64,000 bases of DNA, taken from the NCBI RefSeq assembly GCF_032248695.1, contig NZ_JAVHXC010000005.1, positions 62,001 to 126,000 on the forward strand, read 5' to 3'. Each line of letters opens with the position of its first letter. The first letter of the stretch is position 1. Source of the DNA: Dietzia sp032248695 (lineage in GTDB: Bacteria > Actinomycetota > Actinomycetes > Mycobacteriales > Mycobacteriaceae). Both the position numbers and the translations under genes were made by a program. Positions 17,452 through 25,774 of the stretch are shown here, in pieces. The notes below the pieces were generated by a model. The model was not told the origin of the DNA and did no database searches. It worked only from the letters and a program-made list of their open reading frames with translations.

Positions 17452-17528
17452 CGCGGGGTGGAGCAGCTCGGTAGCTCGCTGGGCTCATAACCCAGAGGTC
17501 GCAGGTTCAAATCCTGTCCCCGCTACCA
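17452..17528 (+). tRNA. Initiator tRNA-fMet (CAU), copy 1
   Basis: A 77-base cloverleaf with encoded CCA. The anticodon loop is CTCATAA (CAU). Two features mark it as initiator rather than elongator: three consecutive G-C pairs at the bottom of the anticodon stem (GGG/CCC) and no Watson-Crick pair at the top of the acceptor stem (C1 opposite U72). It starts translation with formyl-methionine. A strong terminator hairpin follows within five bases, so it is a single-gene unit. Confidence 0.96.
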
Positions 17529-17532
17529 CGTG

Positions 17533-17574
17533 AACGACGAAGGGCCCCTCCTCACGGAGGGGCCCTTCGTCGTT
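17533..17574 (+). terminator. Strong hairpin terminator after first tRNA-fMet
   Basis: A perfect 19-bp stem (17533-17551 with 17556-17574) and a four-base loop TCAC immediately follow the tRNA. Confidence 0.85.
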
Positions 17575-17799
17575 CCCGCGCCCGGCCCTACGCCCGCGCC
17601 CGGCACTTCGCCTGCGCATCGGCTCGCGCGGGGCCCGGCGGGAGAGGGCGAACCCTGGTCCGCGGGGAGGTTCCGTCCGCCGATTCGTGGTTCGCGCGCG
17701 GTCTTTGCTAACCTCATAACCGACCGAGGCGCGAACGAGCGGGACACCGTTCAGGCGCCGGACGGTCGAACTTCATCCGGGTGTCACCCGGGTGAGCGT

Positions 17800-17876
17800 C
17801 GCGGGGTGGAGCAGCTCGGTAGCTCGCTGGGCTCATAACCCAGAGGTCGCAGGTTCAAATCCTGTCCCCGCTACCA
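17800..17876 (+). tRNA. Initiator tRNA-fMet (CAU), copy 2
   Basis: This copy is identical to the tRNA at 17452-17528 over all 77 bases, including the encoded CCA, the three G-C pairs in the anticodon stem and the mismatched first acceptor pair. It has its own upstream region; TAACCT near 17709 is a possible -10, which would leave a long precursor leader. It is followed by its own terminator. The flanks of the two copies are not similar, so the duplication looks old or confined to the tRNA. Confidence 0.96.
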
Positions 17877-17880
17877 CGTA

Positions 17881-17916
17881 CTCAGGCCCGGTTCCCGTCA
17901 GGGAGCCGGGCCTGAG
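17881..17916 (+). terminator. Hairpin terminator after second tRNA-fMet
   Basis: A 16-bp stem (17881-17896 with 17901-17916, one G-U pair) and loop GTCA lie four bases after the tRNA. Confidence 0.8.
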
Positions 17917-17955
17917 ACCATTTCGGTGACCACCCCACCGTCCGCATGTCCGGGC

Positions 17956-17961
17956 TAGTGT
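17956..17961 (+). promoter_or_regulatory. Possible -10 element of alcohol dehydrogenase gene
   Basis: TAGTGT matches TAnnnT. It would give a leader of about 73 bases containing the GGAGGAGA ribosome-binding site of the gene at 18042. No clear -35 was found. Confidence 0.3.
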
Positions 17962-18041
17962 CCGAGCCGCGCGCGTCATCACCGCGCGCCGTCCCGGGCG
18001 CCGCCCGCCGGATGTGGAGTGGACCCCGGAGGAGACCTGGT

Positions 18042-19139
18042 GTGAAGACCCGCGCCGCCATCGTCGAGGGACCGGGGCAGCCGTTCCGCCTCGTCGAGCT
18101 GGACATCGATGAACCCCGCCCGGACGAGATCCTGGTCAGGATCAAGGCCGTCGGCCTGTGCCACACGGACCTGACGATCAAGGAGATGCTCCCGGCGGAG
18201 ATGTTCCCCCGGGTCTTCGGTCACGAGGGCGCGGGCGTGGTCGAGGCGGTGGGCTCCGAGATCGAGGGGGTCGCGGTCGGCGACCAGGTGGTGATGAGCT
18301 TCCGCTCCTGCCGCGAGTGCGAGAGGTGTCGCACCGGCGGCGTCGGCTACTGCGAGCAGACGATGGCCCTGAACTACATGGGTTACCGTCTCGACGGCAG
18401 CACGACCCTCCATCGTGACGGTACGGCCGTCTCGGGATCGTTCTTCGGCCAGTCGAGTTTCTCCGAGCTGGCCATCGGCAGCCCGGACAACGTCGTCGTC
18501 ATCGACCCGGACGTCGACCTCTCGGTCGCCGCGCCGTTCGGCTGCGGGTTCCAGACCGGCGCCGGGGCGGTCCTCAACACGATTGACCCCGACCCCGGAT
18601 CCAGTCTGGTGGTCTACGGCGTGGGTGCGGTCGGGCTGGCGGCGGTGGCCGCGGCCGCGGCCCGCGGGGGCGGGACGATCATCGCCGTCGACACCAAGGA
18701 CTCCAGGCTCGATCACGCTGCCCGCTTCGGCGCGGTGGGGATCAACCCCGGCGGGCTTCCGGACGGGGCCGTCGTCGACGAGGTCAGGAAGCTCACCGGG
18801 GGCGGCGCCACGGCGGCGATCGATACCACAGCTGTACCCGCGGTCATCTCCCAGGCGGTCCGCGCACTCGCGCCCCGCGGCACGCTCGTGGTGGTGGGGC
18901 TGGGAGAGTCGCGGCTCGAACTCGACGCCGTGGACCTCATGCAGAACGGCAAGATCGTCCGGGGCTGCATCGAGGGTGACTCGGACCCGCTGACGATGAT
19001 CCCCGAACTCTTGGCGATGCAGTCCTCCGGCGCCCTCCGGCTGGACGATCTCATCACCACCTACCGGTTCGACGAGATCAACACCGCCGTGGCGGACGTC
19101 GCGGCCGGCGAGGTGGTCAAACCCGTGCTCGTGTTCTGA
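18042..19139 (+). CDS. Zinc-dependent alcohol dehydrogenase (aryl-alcohol type)
   Basis: A 365-residue medium-chain dehydrogenase. Catalytic-zinc ligands are Cys40 and His61-Glu62 (GHE); structural-zinc cysteines are C90, C93, C96 and C104. The NAD-binding motif reads GVGAVGLAAV. It oxidises an alcohol to an aldehyde with NAD+; the sequence style (SFRSC, FGCGFQTGAG) resembles aryl/benzyl-alcohol dehydrogenases. GTG 18042 has GGAGGAGA about seven bases upstream. An aldehyde dehydrogenase and an enoyl-CoA hydratase follow, so it likely starts an alcohol-to-acid pathway. The natural substrate is not determinable here. Confidence 0.9.
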   Translation: MKTRAAIVEGPGQPFRLVELDIDEPRPDEILVRIKAVGLCHTDLTIKEMLPAEMFPRVFGHEGAGVVEAVGSEIEGVAVGDQVVMSFRSCRECERCRTGGVGYCEQTMALNYMGYRLDGSTTLHRDGTAVSGSFFGQSSFSELAIGSPDNVVVIDPDVDLSVAAPFGCGFQTGAGAVLNTIDPDPGSSLVVYGVGAVGLAAVAAAAARGGGTIIAVDTKDSRLDHAARFGAVGINPGGLPDGAVVDEVRKLTGGGATAAIDTTAVPAVISQAVRALAPRGTLVVVGLGESRLELDAVDLMQNGKIVRGCIEGDSDPLTMIPELLAMQSSGALRLDDLITTYRFDEINTAVADVAAGEVVKPVLVF

Positions 19140-19162
19140 CCCCGCGACGACCCCGCGACTCG

Positions 19163-19203
19163 TACAGTAGACACATGTCTGATCAGGTGTCCGCCGCGGA
19201 CAC
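19163..19203 (+). promoter_or_regulatory. Possible promoter and palindrome ahead of aldehyde dehydrogenase
   Basis: TACAGT at 19163-19168 is a candidate -10. It is followed by a perfect 17-base palindrome at 19187-19203, GTGTCCGC-C-GCGGACAC. Lying in the presumed leader of the mRNA, the palindrome could be an operator or a small hairpin. It suggests the second gene has its own control as well as any read-through from the alcohol dehydrogenase gene. Confidence 0.4.
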
Positions 19204-19233
19204 ACAGCAGGCCCGACGGTAGGAGAGTCCCCC

Positions 19234-20703
19234 ATGACCACCTCGCTCGACCGCGACGCCTTCCTCATCGGTACCCAGTGGCGTTCCCCGGCCTCTGACG
19301 CCGTGATCGAGGTCGTCAGCCCGCACACCGAAGAGGTCGTCGCCCGGGTTCCCGAGGGATCGGTGGCGGATATGGACGCCGCGGTCGCGGCCGCCCGCGA
19401 GGCGTTCGACCACGGTCCGTGGCCCCGGATGAGCCCGGACGAGCGGATCGCGGTCGTGGCCCGTCTGTCGGAGCTGTACGCCGCGCGGCTCGACGATATG
19501 GCGACCGTCATCTCCACCGAGATGGGGTCCCCGATCTCCTTCAGCAAGCTCGCCCAGGCACCCGTCCCGTGGATGCAGATCGAATCGTTCCTCACGATCG
19601 CCCGCGAGTTCCCGTGGGAGGAGACGCGCCCGGGGGCCCTGGGCGGTGAGGTCGTGGTGCGCCACGAGCCGGTGGGCGTGGTCGCGGCGATCCCGCCGTG
19701 GAACGTGCCGCAGTTCACGGTGCTGTCCAAGCTCATCCCGGCGCTGCTGACGGGGTGCACGATCGTCGTCAAACCGGCGCCCGAGACCCCGCTGGACACC
19801 TACCTCCTGGGTGAACTGCTCATCGAGGCCGGGGTGCCCGAGGGCGTCGTCAGTATCGTCGCCGGCGGCCGCGAGGTGGGTGAGCACCTCGTCCGCCACC
19901 CGGGGATCGACAAGGTGGCCTTCACCGGCTCCACCGCCGCCGGCAGAAAGATCGGGGCCATCTGCGGCGAGCAGCTCAAGCGGTGCTCGCTGGAGCTGGG
20001 TGGCAAGTCCGCGGCGATCGTCCTCGACGACGCGGACCTGACGGCCGTGGTCGAGGGCCTGAAGTTCCTCGGGGTGATGAACTCGGGGCAGGCCTGCGTG
20101 GCGCAGACCCGCGTCCTGGTGAGTCGAGACCGGCACGACGAGGTGGCACGGGCGCTGGCCGAGGGCATCGGCTCGATGGTGGTGGGCGACCCGCTCGACC
20201 CGGCCACCGAGATCGGGCCGATGGTGGCCCGCCGGCAGCAGGAGCGGGTGAACTCCTACATCGAGATCGGGCAGCAGGAGGGTGCGACGCTCCTGGCCGG
20301 CGGAACCGACCGGCCCGAGGGGCTGGACACGGGCTGGTACGTGCGGCCGACGGTGTTCGCGGATGTGGACAATTCCATGCGGATCGCCCGGGAGGAGATC
20401 TTCGGTCCCGTGCTCTCCGTGATCGCGTATGACGACGTGGACGATGCGGTCCGCATCGCCAACGACTCGGACTACGGCCTGGCCGGCACGGTGTGGACCG
20501 CCGACCGTGAGGTGGGGCTCGGCGTCGCCCGCCGGGTCCGGACCGGCACCTACGGCGTGAACACCTACACCATGGACTTCGCGGCCCCGTTCGGCGGGTT
20601 CAAGGCGTCGGGCGTCGGGCGGGAGTTCGGACCGGAGGGGCTCGCCCAGTACACCGAGCTCAAGAGCGTGTACCTCGACGGCCCCGCCGTGGCCGGGGCC
20701 TGA
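19234..20703 (+). CDS. NAD(P)-dependent aldehyde dehydrogenase
   Basis: A 489-residue aldehyde dehydrogenase oxidising an aldehyde to its acid. The catalytic cysteine is C288 (NSGQACVAQ) and the general base is Glu254 in LELGG; the cofactor motif FTGSTAAG is present, and PWNVPQ marks the N-terminal half. Length is normal for the family. ATG 19234 has AGGAGAG upstream with good spacing. It lies 94 bases after the alcohol dehydrogenase and six bases before an enoyl-CoA hydratase gene, suggesting a short catabolic operon. Substrate class is inferred only from context. Confidence 0.93.
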   Translation: MTTSLDRDAFLIGTQWRSPASDAVIEVVSPHTEEVVARVPEGSVADMDAAVAAAREAFDHGPWPRMSPDERIAVVARLSELYAARLDDMATVISTEMGSPISFSKLAQAPVPWMQIESFLTIAREFPWEETRPGALGGEVVVRHEPVGVVAAIPPWNVPQFTVLSKLIPALLTGCTIVVKPAPETPLDTYLLGELLIEAGVPEGVVSIVAGGREVGEHLVRHPGIDKVAFTGSTAAGRKIGAICGEQLKRCSLELGGKSAAIVLDDADLTAVVEGLKFLGVMNSGQACVAQTRVLVSRDRHDEVARALAEGIGSMVVGDPLDPATEIGPMVARRQQERVNSYIEIGQQEGATLLAGGTDRPEGLDTGWYVRPTVFADVDNSMRIAREEIFGPVLSVIAYDDVDDAVRIANDSDYGLAGTVWTADREVGLGVARRVRTGTYGVNTYTMDFAAPFGGFKASGVGREFGPEGLAQYTELKSVYLDGPAVAGA

Positions 20704-20709
20704 CGGGCG

Positions 20710-21510
20710 ATGGGAGACACCGGAGAGATCCTCGCGATCCACGACGTCGACCGCGTCCGCACCCTGACGCTGTCGCGGCCCGATGCGCTCAACGCCTTCA
20801 ACGAGGCGCTGTACGACGCGACGACCATCGCCCTACGCGAGGCGGCCGCCGACCCGGCGGTGGCCGTCGTGGTGATCACGGGTGAGGGCAGGGCGTTCAG
20901 CGCGGGCACCGACCTGCTGGAGATGGGGGAGCGGGTCGGCAACCCCGACTTCGTCCCGGGCGAACACGGGTTCCTCGGGCTGATCGACGCCCTCGCCGAC
21001 TTCGACAAGCCCCTGGTCCTGGCGATCAACGGTCTGGGACTGGGCATCGGTATGACGATCATCGGCTTCGCCGACCTGGTGTTCATGGCGGACGACGCCC
21101 GGCTCAAGTGCCCGTTCACGAGCCTGGGCGTCGCTCCGGAGGCGGCGTCGAGTTACCTGCTGCCCAGGCTCGTGGGTCGCCAGAACGCCGCGTGGGCGCT
21201 GCTGTCGTCGGAGTGGATCAGCGCCCGCGAAGCCCACGAGATGGGGCTGGTGTGGCGACTGTGCGCCCCCGCGGTCCTGCAGGAGGTCGCCCGCACGCAC
21301 GCGGCCCGGCTGGCCCGCCTGCCCATCTCGAGCCTGCGGGCGGTCAAGAGGACGATCACCGAACCGTTCGCACGGCAGATCGCCGAGGCTCGCGAGCGGG
21401 AGAACCGCTGCTTCGCCGAGCTCATGGGCGGCCCCGCCAACGCCGAGGCCCTCGCGGCGTTCGCCGAGGGCCGCACGCCCGACTTCACGTCGCTGCCCGG
21501 CGGCGCCTGA
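20710..21510 (+). CDS. Enoyl-CoA hydratase/isomerase family protein
   Basis: A 266-residue crotonase-fold protein. The oxyanion-hole segment is GRAFSAGTDL, and the second conserved block (INGLGLGIGMTI then CPFTSLGVAPEAASSYLLPRLVG) carries the usual Glu near PEAASS. Members hydrate enoyl-CoA or isomerise double bonds. It begins six bases after the aldehyde dehydrogenase stop, so it is probably translated from the same mRNA, although no clear Shine-Dalgarno is present. It may process the CoA ester of the acid produced upstream; no acyl-CoA ligase is in this cluster. The exact reaction is unknown. Confidence 0.88.
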   Translation: MGDTGEILAIHDVDRVRTLTLSRPDALNAFNEALYDATTIALREAAADPAVAVVVITGEGRAFSAGTDLLEMGERVGNPDFVPGEHGFLGLIDALADFDKPLVLAINGLGLGIGMTIIGFADLVFMADDARLKCPFTSLGVAPEAASSYLLPRLVGRQNAAWALLSSEWISAREAHEMGLVWRLCAPAVLQEVARTHAARLARLPISSLRAVKRTITEPFARQIAEARERENRCFAELMGGPANAEALAAFAEGRTPDFTSLPGGA

Positions 21511-21599
21511 GGACGCCACGCGGCAACCGCCGCCCGCCCCGGCCGCCCCGCCCGCCCAGGCCGGGCGCAGTCGGGCACAGTCGGCCGGGGAGCGCGAGA

Positions 21600-22427
21600 T
21601 CAGACGCGGGTGCCGGACCAGAGGAGATACTCCCATTCCATGCGGCCGCCGCCGAGATCTGCGGACCGTGCGAGCTCGGTCAGTTCCGCGTCGAGCGTGC
21701 GGACCGCGTCGGGATCGTCCGCGATCGCCGCGTAGACCGCGATGGTCGGACCGTAGGCGGACTTGAAGAATCCCAGGAAGTCCTCGCCGCCGGGGAAACA
21801 GTCCACGGTCAGCGCCTCCGTGGCGGTGACGACGTCCTGCACGTCCGAGCCGAAGAGGCCGGCCACGTGCCCCGCATCGCCCCACCGGGGTGGCGGCTGG
21901 GCACCGGGAGGCGGCGGCGGAGCGTACGGCTTCATGATGGCGAACATCCGACCGATGAACCCGGACGGCGTCCAGTTCGCCAGCACGATCCGCCCGCCCG
22001 GTCGGACCACCCGGAGGACCTCGCGGGCAGCGGCGTCATGATGGGGCGCGAACATGATCCCCACCGTCGAGATGGCGACGTCGAACTCGCCGTCGTCGAA
22101 CGGCAGTGACTCCGCGTCCGCGACCCTCCACGTCAGATCCACGCCCTCGGCCTCGGCGCGGGCGCGCCCCGCGTCGAGCAGTTCGGGGGTCAGATCCGTC
22201 GCGATGACCTCCGCGCCCGTGCGCGCGGCGGGGATCGAGGCGTTGCCGGAACCGGCCGCGATGTCGATCACCCGGTCCCCGGGCCCGATCCCGGCCGCGT
22301 CGACCACGCGCGGTCCGAGGCCCGGGATGACGCGGTCGGCGACCTGTGGGTAGTCACCCGACGCCCACATCGAACGGTGTCTGGCCTTCACCCGGGCGTC
22401 GGCGGTGTCGGTCACTGAGTGTGTCAT
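21600..22427 (-). CDS. Class I SAM-dependent methyltransferase
   Basis: A 275-residue methyltransferase with SAM-binding motif I (VIDIAAGSGNAS), a motif II region (DAESLPFDDGEFDVAI) and the later motif VVRPGGRIVLANW. It resembles UbiE/COQ5-type small-molecule methyltransferases. A short Pro-rich stretch (YAPPPPPGAQPPP) near residue 180 is unusual. ATG 22427 has GAGGAGG upstream; an upstream extension lacks support. It is divergent from an HxlR-type regulator with 160 bases between, so that regulator may control it. The substrate is not known. Confidence 0.87.
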   Translation of the reverse strand: MTHSVTDTADARVKARHRSMWASGDYPQVADRVIPGLGPRVVDAAGIGPGDRVIDIAAGSGNASIPAARTGAEVIATDLTPELLDAGRARAEAEGVDLTWRVADAESLPFDDGEFDVAISTVGIMFAPHHDAAAREVLRVVRPGGRIVLANWTPSGFIGRMFAIMKPYAPPPPPGAQPPPRWGDAGHVAGLFGSDVQDVVTATEALTVDCFPGGEDFLGFFKSAYGPTIAVYAAIADDPDAVRTLDAELTELARSADLGGGRMEWEYLLWSGTRV

Positions 22428-22587
22428 GACGGCCTCCTCGATGAGGTGTCTGGTGGTGGGACGTCTCGATCCTCCGCCGGCGCGGCGGAGGCCTCCAGTT
22501 CCGGATCTGAACCGGTCGCGATTCAGGAATCCGTACTGGTGTGGGCCGCCGATGCGCGGTCTACTGGTAGTCGGGGAGGAACGAGCC

Positions 22588-23328
22588 ATGACGGGATACG
22601 GACAGTTCTGTCCCGTGGCCAAGGCCATGGAGCTCCTGGACGAGCGTTGGACCCTGCTCGTGGTGCGGGAGCTGCTGGCGGGCAGCACCCACTTCAACGA
22701 GATCCGGCGCGGGAACCCCCGCATGTCACCCGCCCTGCTGTCCAAACGGCTACAGACCCTCGAGCGCGCCGGGGTCGTCCGCCGCGAGGAGAACGGGCCT
22801 CGCAGCTGCTACCGGCTCACCGCGAGCGGCCAGGAGCTGCGGCCGGTCGTGGAGGCGCTGGGGGCGTGGGGGATGCGCTGGGTGGGAGAGCTAGGGGAGA
22901 GGGACCTCGACCCGCACCTGCTCTTCTGGGACATGCGCCGTACGGTGCCGGTGGACCGGTGGCCCCGCGGTCGCACGGTCCTGCTCTTCGTCCTGGACGG
23001 CGTCCGCCCCGCCACGTCCCGTTGGTGGCTCGTCGTCAGCGGCGACGAGGTGGACGTGTGCGACACCGACCCCGGCTACGAGGCGGACGCCACCGTCCGC
23101 GCCGGTCTGCGCACGCTCGTGGCGATCTGGCGCGGCGACCTGACGTGGCGGCACGCCCTGCGGACATCCTCCGTCACGCTGGACGGGCCGCGTGACATCA
23201 CGGCACGGATCCCCGAATGGGTCGGCGCGATGACCCTCGCGGACGTACCCCGCCCGGGCGCCCCCACACAGGGTCGGGCCGCCGGACCACAATGGGCCCA
23301 TGAGCCGACCCCCGGAGGACCGGACTGA
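22588..23328 (+). CDS. HxlR-family transcriptional regulator with C-terminal SCP2-like part
   Basis: A 246-residue protein. Residues 1-105 form an HxlR winged helix: a single cysteine near the start (FCPVAKAMELLDERWTLLVVRELL), then FNEIRRGNPRMSPALLSKRLQTLERAGVV. The rest resembles the sterol-carrier-like C-terminus seen in longer actinobacterial members (VSGDEVDVCDTDPGYEADATVRAGLRTLVAIWRG). The N-terminal cysteine may sense electrophiles or oxidants, as in some HxlR proteins. ATG 22588 has GGGAGGA upstream. It diverges from the methyltransferase and overlaps the monooxygenase that follows by 29 bases, so it probably controls both. Confidence 0.88.
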   Translation: MTGYGQFCPVAKAMELLDERWTLLVVRELLAGSTHFNEIRRGNPRMSPALLSKRLQTLERAGVVRREENGPRSCYRLTASGQELRPVVEALGAWGMRWVGELGERDLDPHLLFWDMRRTVPVDRWPRGRTVLLFVLDGVRPATSRWWLVVSGDEVDVCDTDPGYEADATVRAGLRTLVAIWRGDLTWRHALRTSSVTLDGPRDITARIPEWVGAMTLADVPRPGAPTQGRAAGPQWAHEPTPGGPD

Positions 23329-24430
23329 CCCGACCGCGCGCGCGGTGGACGTGCTCGTCATCGGCGCCGGCCAGGCGGGCCTCTCCGCCGGATACCACCT
23401 GAGGCGCCGCGGATTCGTGCCCATCGGGCGGGCGGCGGAGCCCGGGCGGGGCGAGCGCACCTTCGTCATGCTCGACGCCGACGAGGCCCCCGGCGGTGCG
23501 TGGCAGCACCGGTGGGAGTCGCTCACGATGCGGACCGTGAACGGGATCTTCGCCCTCCCGGATCACCCCGTCCCCGAGGTCGACCAGGACACGCCCAGCC
23601 GCGAGGTCCTGCCCCGCTACTTCGCCGACTACGAGAACCGCCACGCCCTCGACGTCCGGCGGCCCGTCCGTGTCCGCTCGGTCCGCAGACCCGTGCCCGA
23701 GCAGGGCGACCCGGCCGGCGAACACCTCGTCGTCGTCACCGACGAGCAGACCTGGACCGCCCACTACGTCGTCAACGCCACCGGCACCTGGACCCGGCCG
23801 TTCTGGCCGCACTACCCCGGCCGGGAGAGCTTCCGGGGCCGACAACTCCACGTCCACGACTACGTCTCGGCGGAGGAGTTCGCCGGGCAGCGCGTGGTGA
23901 TCGTGGGCGCGGGGATCTCCGCCACCCAGCTGCTCGAGGAGATCTCCCGCGTCGCCGACACGCTCTGGGTGACCAGGAGCGAGATCGAGTGGGCCGAGGC
24001 GCCGTCCTCGGGGCACTTCACCGAGGCGATCGAGAGGGTCGAGGAACGGACCCGGCGAGGTCTGCCCCCGCAGAGCATCATCCGCGTGACCGGGATGATC
24101 CGCGGACCGTGGGTCGACCGCGCCGAGGAGCGCGGCGTCCTGGTGCGGCACCCCGTCTTCACCCGCATCGAACCCGACGGCGTCCGGATGCCCGACGGGC
24201 GGCTCGAACCGGCGGACGTCATCGTCTGGGCCACCGGGTTCCGGCCCGCTGTCGGGCACCTGGCGCCGCTGGGGCTCCGCACCCCCGCGGGCGGCATCCG
24301 GGTGGCCGACGGGCGCGCGCTCGACGAACCCCGCCTGTTCCTCATCGGCTACGGCCCGTCCCAGTCGACCGTGGGGGCCAACCGGGCGGGCCGCGACGCC
24401 GTACGTCAGATCGTCGCCGACCTCCGGTAG
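23300..24430 (+). CDS. Flavin-containing monooxygenase-like oxidoreductase
   Basis: A 376-residue flavoprotein. The FAD motif is VIGAGQAGLSAGYHL near residues 18-32; the class B monooxygenase fingerprint FxGxxxHxxxY is present (FRGRQLHVHDY); an NADPH-type motif VVIVGAGISA follows; and VIVWATGF is the usual C-terminal signature. Such enzymes insert oxygen into heteroatoms or carbonyl compounds. The gene starts inside the preceding HxlR gene (29-base overlap), so the two are co-translated. It is somewhat short for a full class B enzyme (usually 450 or more), so it could instead be a related oxidoreductase. The substrate is unknown. Confidence 0.85.
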   Translation: MSRPPEDRTDPTARAVDVLVIGAGQAGLSAGYHLRRRGFVPIGRAAEPGRGERTFVMLDADEAPGGAWQHRWESLTMRTVNGIFALPDHPVPEVDQDTPSREVLPRYFADYENRHALDVRRPVRVRSVRRPVPEQGDPAGEHLVVVTDEQTWTAHYVVNATGTWTRPFWPHYPGRESFRGRQLHVHDYVSAEEFAGQRVVIVGAGISATQLLEEISRVADTLWVTRSEIEWAEAPSSGHFTEAIERVEERTRRGLPPQSIIRVTGMIRGPWVDRAEERGVLVRHPVFTRIEPDGVRMPDGRLEPADVIVWATGFRPAVGHLAPLGLRTPAGGIRVADGRALDEPRLFLIGYGPSQSTVGANRAGRDAVRQIVADLR

Positions 24431-24481
24431 GCGGGAAGGTCGACGACGACGACGAGTTCGGAGAACCGCGTCGGCCCGGTC

Positions 24482-25642
24482 TCAGAGGGTGCGCGAGATC
24501 AGTTCCTTCATGATCTCGTTGGTGCCGCCGTAGATCTTCTGCACGCGGGCCGAGGCGTACATCCGCGCGATGGGGTACTCGGTCATGAAGCCGTAGCCAC
24601 CGAACACCTGCAGGCAGCGGTCGATGATCTCGCACTGCTTGTCCGTGCAGTAGTACTTGGCCATGGACGCGGTGGCCGGGTCGAGCTCGCCCTTCAGGTG
24701 CAGGCCGATGCAGTGGTCGAGCAGCGTGCGGGCGGCGAGCGCCTCGGTCTTGCACTCGGCCAGCTCGAAGCGCAGGTTCTGGAACTTGAGGATCGGCTTG
24801 CCGAACGCCTCGCGCTCCTTGGCGTACTCCGTCGCCAGACGCACGGCCGTCTCCGCCGCCGCGACCGCGGTCACGGCGATGATGAGTCGCTCCTGCGGCA
24901 ACTGCTGCATGAGCTGGATGAAGCCCTGGCCCTCCTGGTCCGCGCCCCCCAGGATGTTGTCCGCGGGCACGCGCATGTCGTCGAAGAACAGCTCCATCGT
25001 GTCCTGGTACTTGAGGCCGATCTTGTCGAGCTTGCGGCCCCGGTTGAAGCCCTCCAGACCCTGGGTCTCGGCGACGAGCAGGGACAGGCCCTGCGCGCCC
25101 TCGCCGCCCGTGCGGGCCACGATGACGAGCAGGTCGCAGTGCATGCCGTTGGAGATGAAGGTCTTGGAGCCGTTGACCACGAAGTCGTCGCCGTCGCGCG
25201 TGGCCGTGGTGCGCAGCGCCTGGAGGTCCGAGCCGGCGCCGGGCTCGGTCATGGCGATGGCGCCGACCATCTCGCCCGTGGCCAGCCGGGGCAGCCAGCG
25301 CTGCTTCTGCTCCTCGGTGCCGTACTGGAGGATGTAGTGCGCCACGATCGTCGAGTGGACCGAGTTCCCCCAGCCGTCGTCCAGTGCGCGGGTCTGCTCC
25401 TCCGCGATGACGGCCTCGTGGGCGAACGACCCGCCGCCCCCGCCGTACTCCTCGGGGATGGAGATGCACAGCAGGCCCGCGTCGCCGGCCTTGTTCCAGA
25501 ACTCGCGGTCGACCGCGCCCTGCTCCGCCCACCGCTCGAGGTGCGGGGCGGTCTCCTTCTCCAGGAACGCCCGGGTGTGCGCTCGCAGGGCATCGAGGTC
25601 GTCGGTCATCCAGGGGGAGCGGAAGGCGGCGGGCTCTAACAC
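24482..25642 (-). CDS. Acyl-CoA dehydrogenase
   Basis: A 386-residue acyl-CoA dehydrogenase. Its landmarks are MTEPGAGSDL (FAD/substrate motif), VNGSKTFISNG, and the C-terminal segment FGGYGFMTEYPIARMY then YGGTNEIMKELI. It oxidises acyl-CoA to enoyl-CoA and passes electrons to ETF. GTG 25642 is preferred over ATG 25609 because GGAG lies seven bases upstream and it yields a full-length family N-terminus. It is divergent from a TetR regulator, and the shared 132-base region carries two nested palindromes, so autoregulated control by that TetR protein is likely. Confidence 0.92.
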   Translation of the reverse strand: MLEPAAFRSPWMTDDLDALRAHTRAFLEKETAPHLERWAEQGAVDREFWNKAGDAGLLCISIPEEYGGGGGSFAHEAVIAEEQTRALDDGWGNSVHSTIVAHYILQYGTEEQKQRWLPRLATGEMVGAIAMTEPGAGSDLQALRTTATRDGDDFVVNGSKTFISNGMHCDLLVIVARTGGEGAQGLSLLVAETQGLEGFNRGRKLDKIGLKYQDTMELFFDDMRVPADNILGGADQEGQGFIQLMQQLPQERLIIAVTAVAAAETAVRLATEYAKEREAFGKPILKFQNLRFELAECKTEALAARTLLDHCIGLHLKGELDPATASMAKYYCTDKQCEIIDRCLQVFGGYGFMTEYPIARMYASARVQKIYGGTNEIMKELISRTL

Positions 25643-25686
25643 GGGGTTTCTCCAGGGTGTGGTGGGGGCGGGTCGTGACGAGCACC

Positions 25687-25719
25687 ACCATACAACTGCA
25701 TGGCATACACGTGTATGGT
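25687..25719. promoter_or_regulatory. Nested palindromic operator between acyl-CoA dehydrogenase and TetR genes
   Basis: The perfect 14-base palindrome CATACACGTGTATG occupies 25704-25717. An outer inverted repeat, ACCATACA (25687-25694) and TGTATGGT (25712-25719), shares its right arm. The position between divergent genes is typical of a TetR-family autoregulatory operator. Assignment to the neighbouring regulator is inference. Confidence 0.65.
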
Positions 25720-25774
25720 CATCACTCCGGCGGCCGCCCCGCGCGTCCGCGGTGCACGGTGAGAGGTGGACGGG

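Noticed and set aside
17452..17876. Elongator tRNA-Met or tRNA-Ile (CAU) for the two CAU tRNAs
   Set aside because: The three G-C pairs in the anticodon stem and the unpaired first acceptor position are initiator marks.
17946..18041. Upstream GTG extension of the alcohol dehydrogenase
   Set aside because: The extra 32 residues are not family-like, and a strong GGAGGAGA precedes GTG 18042.
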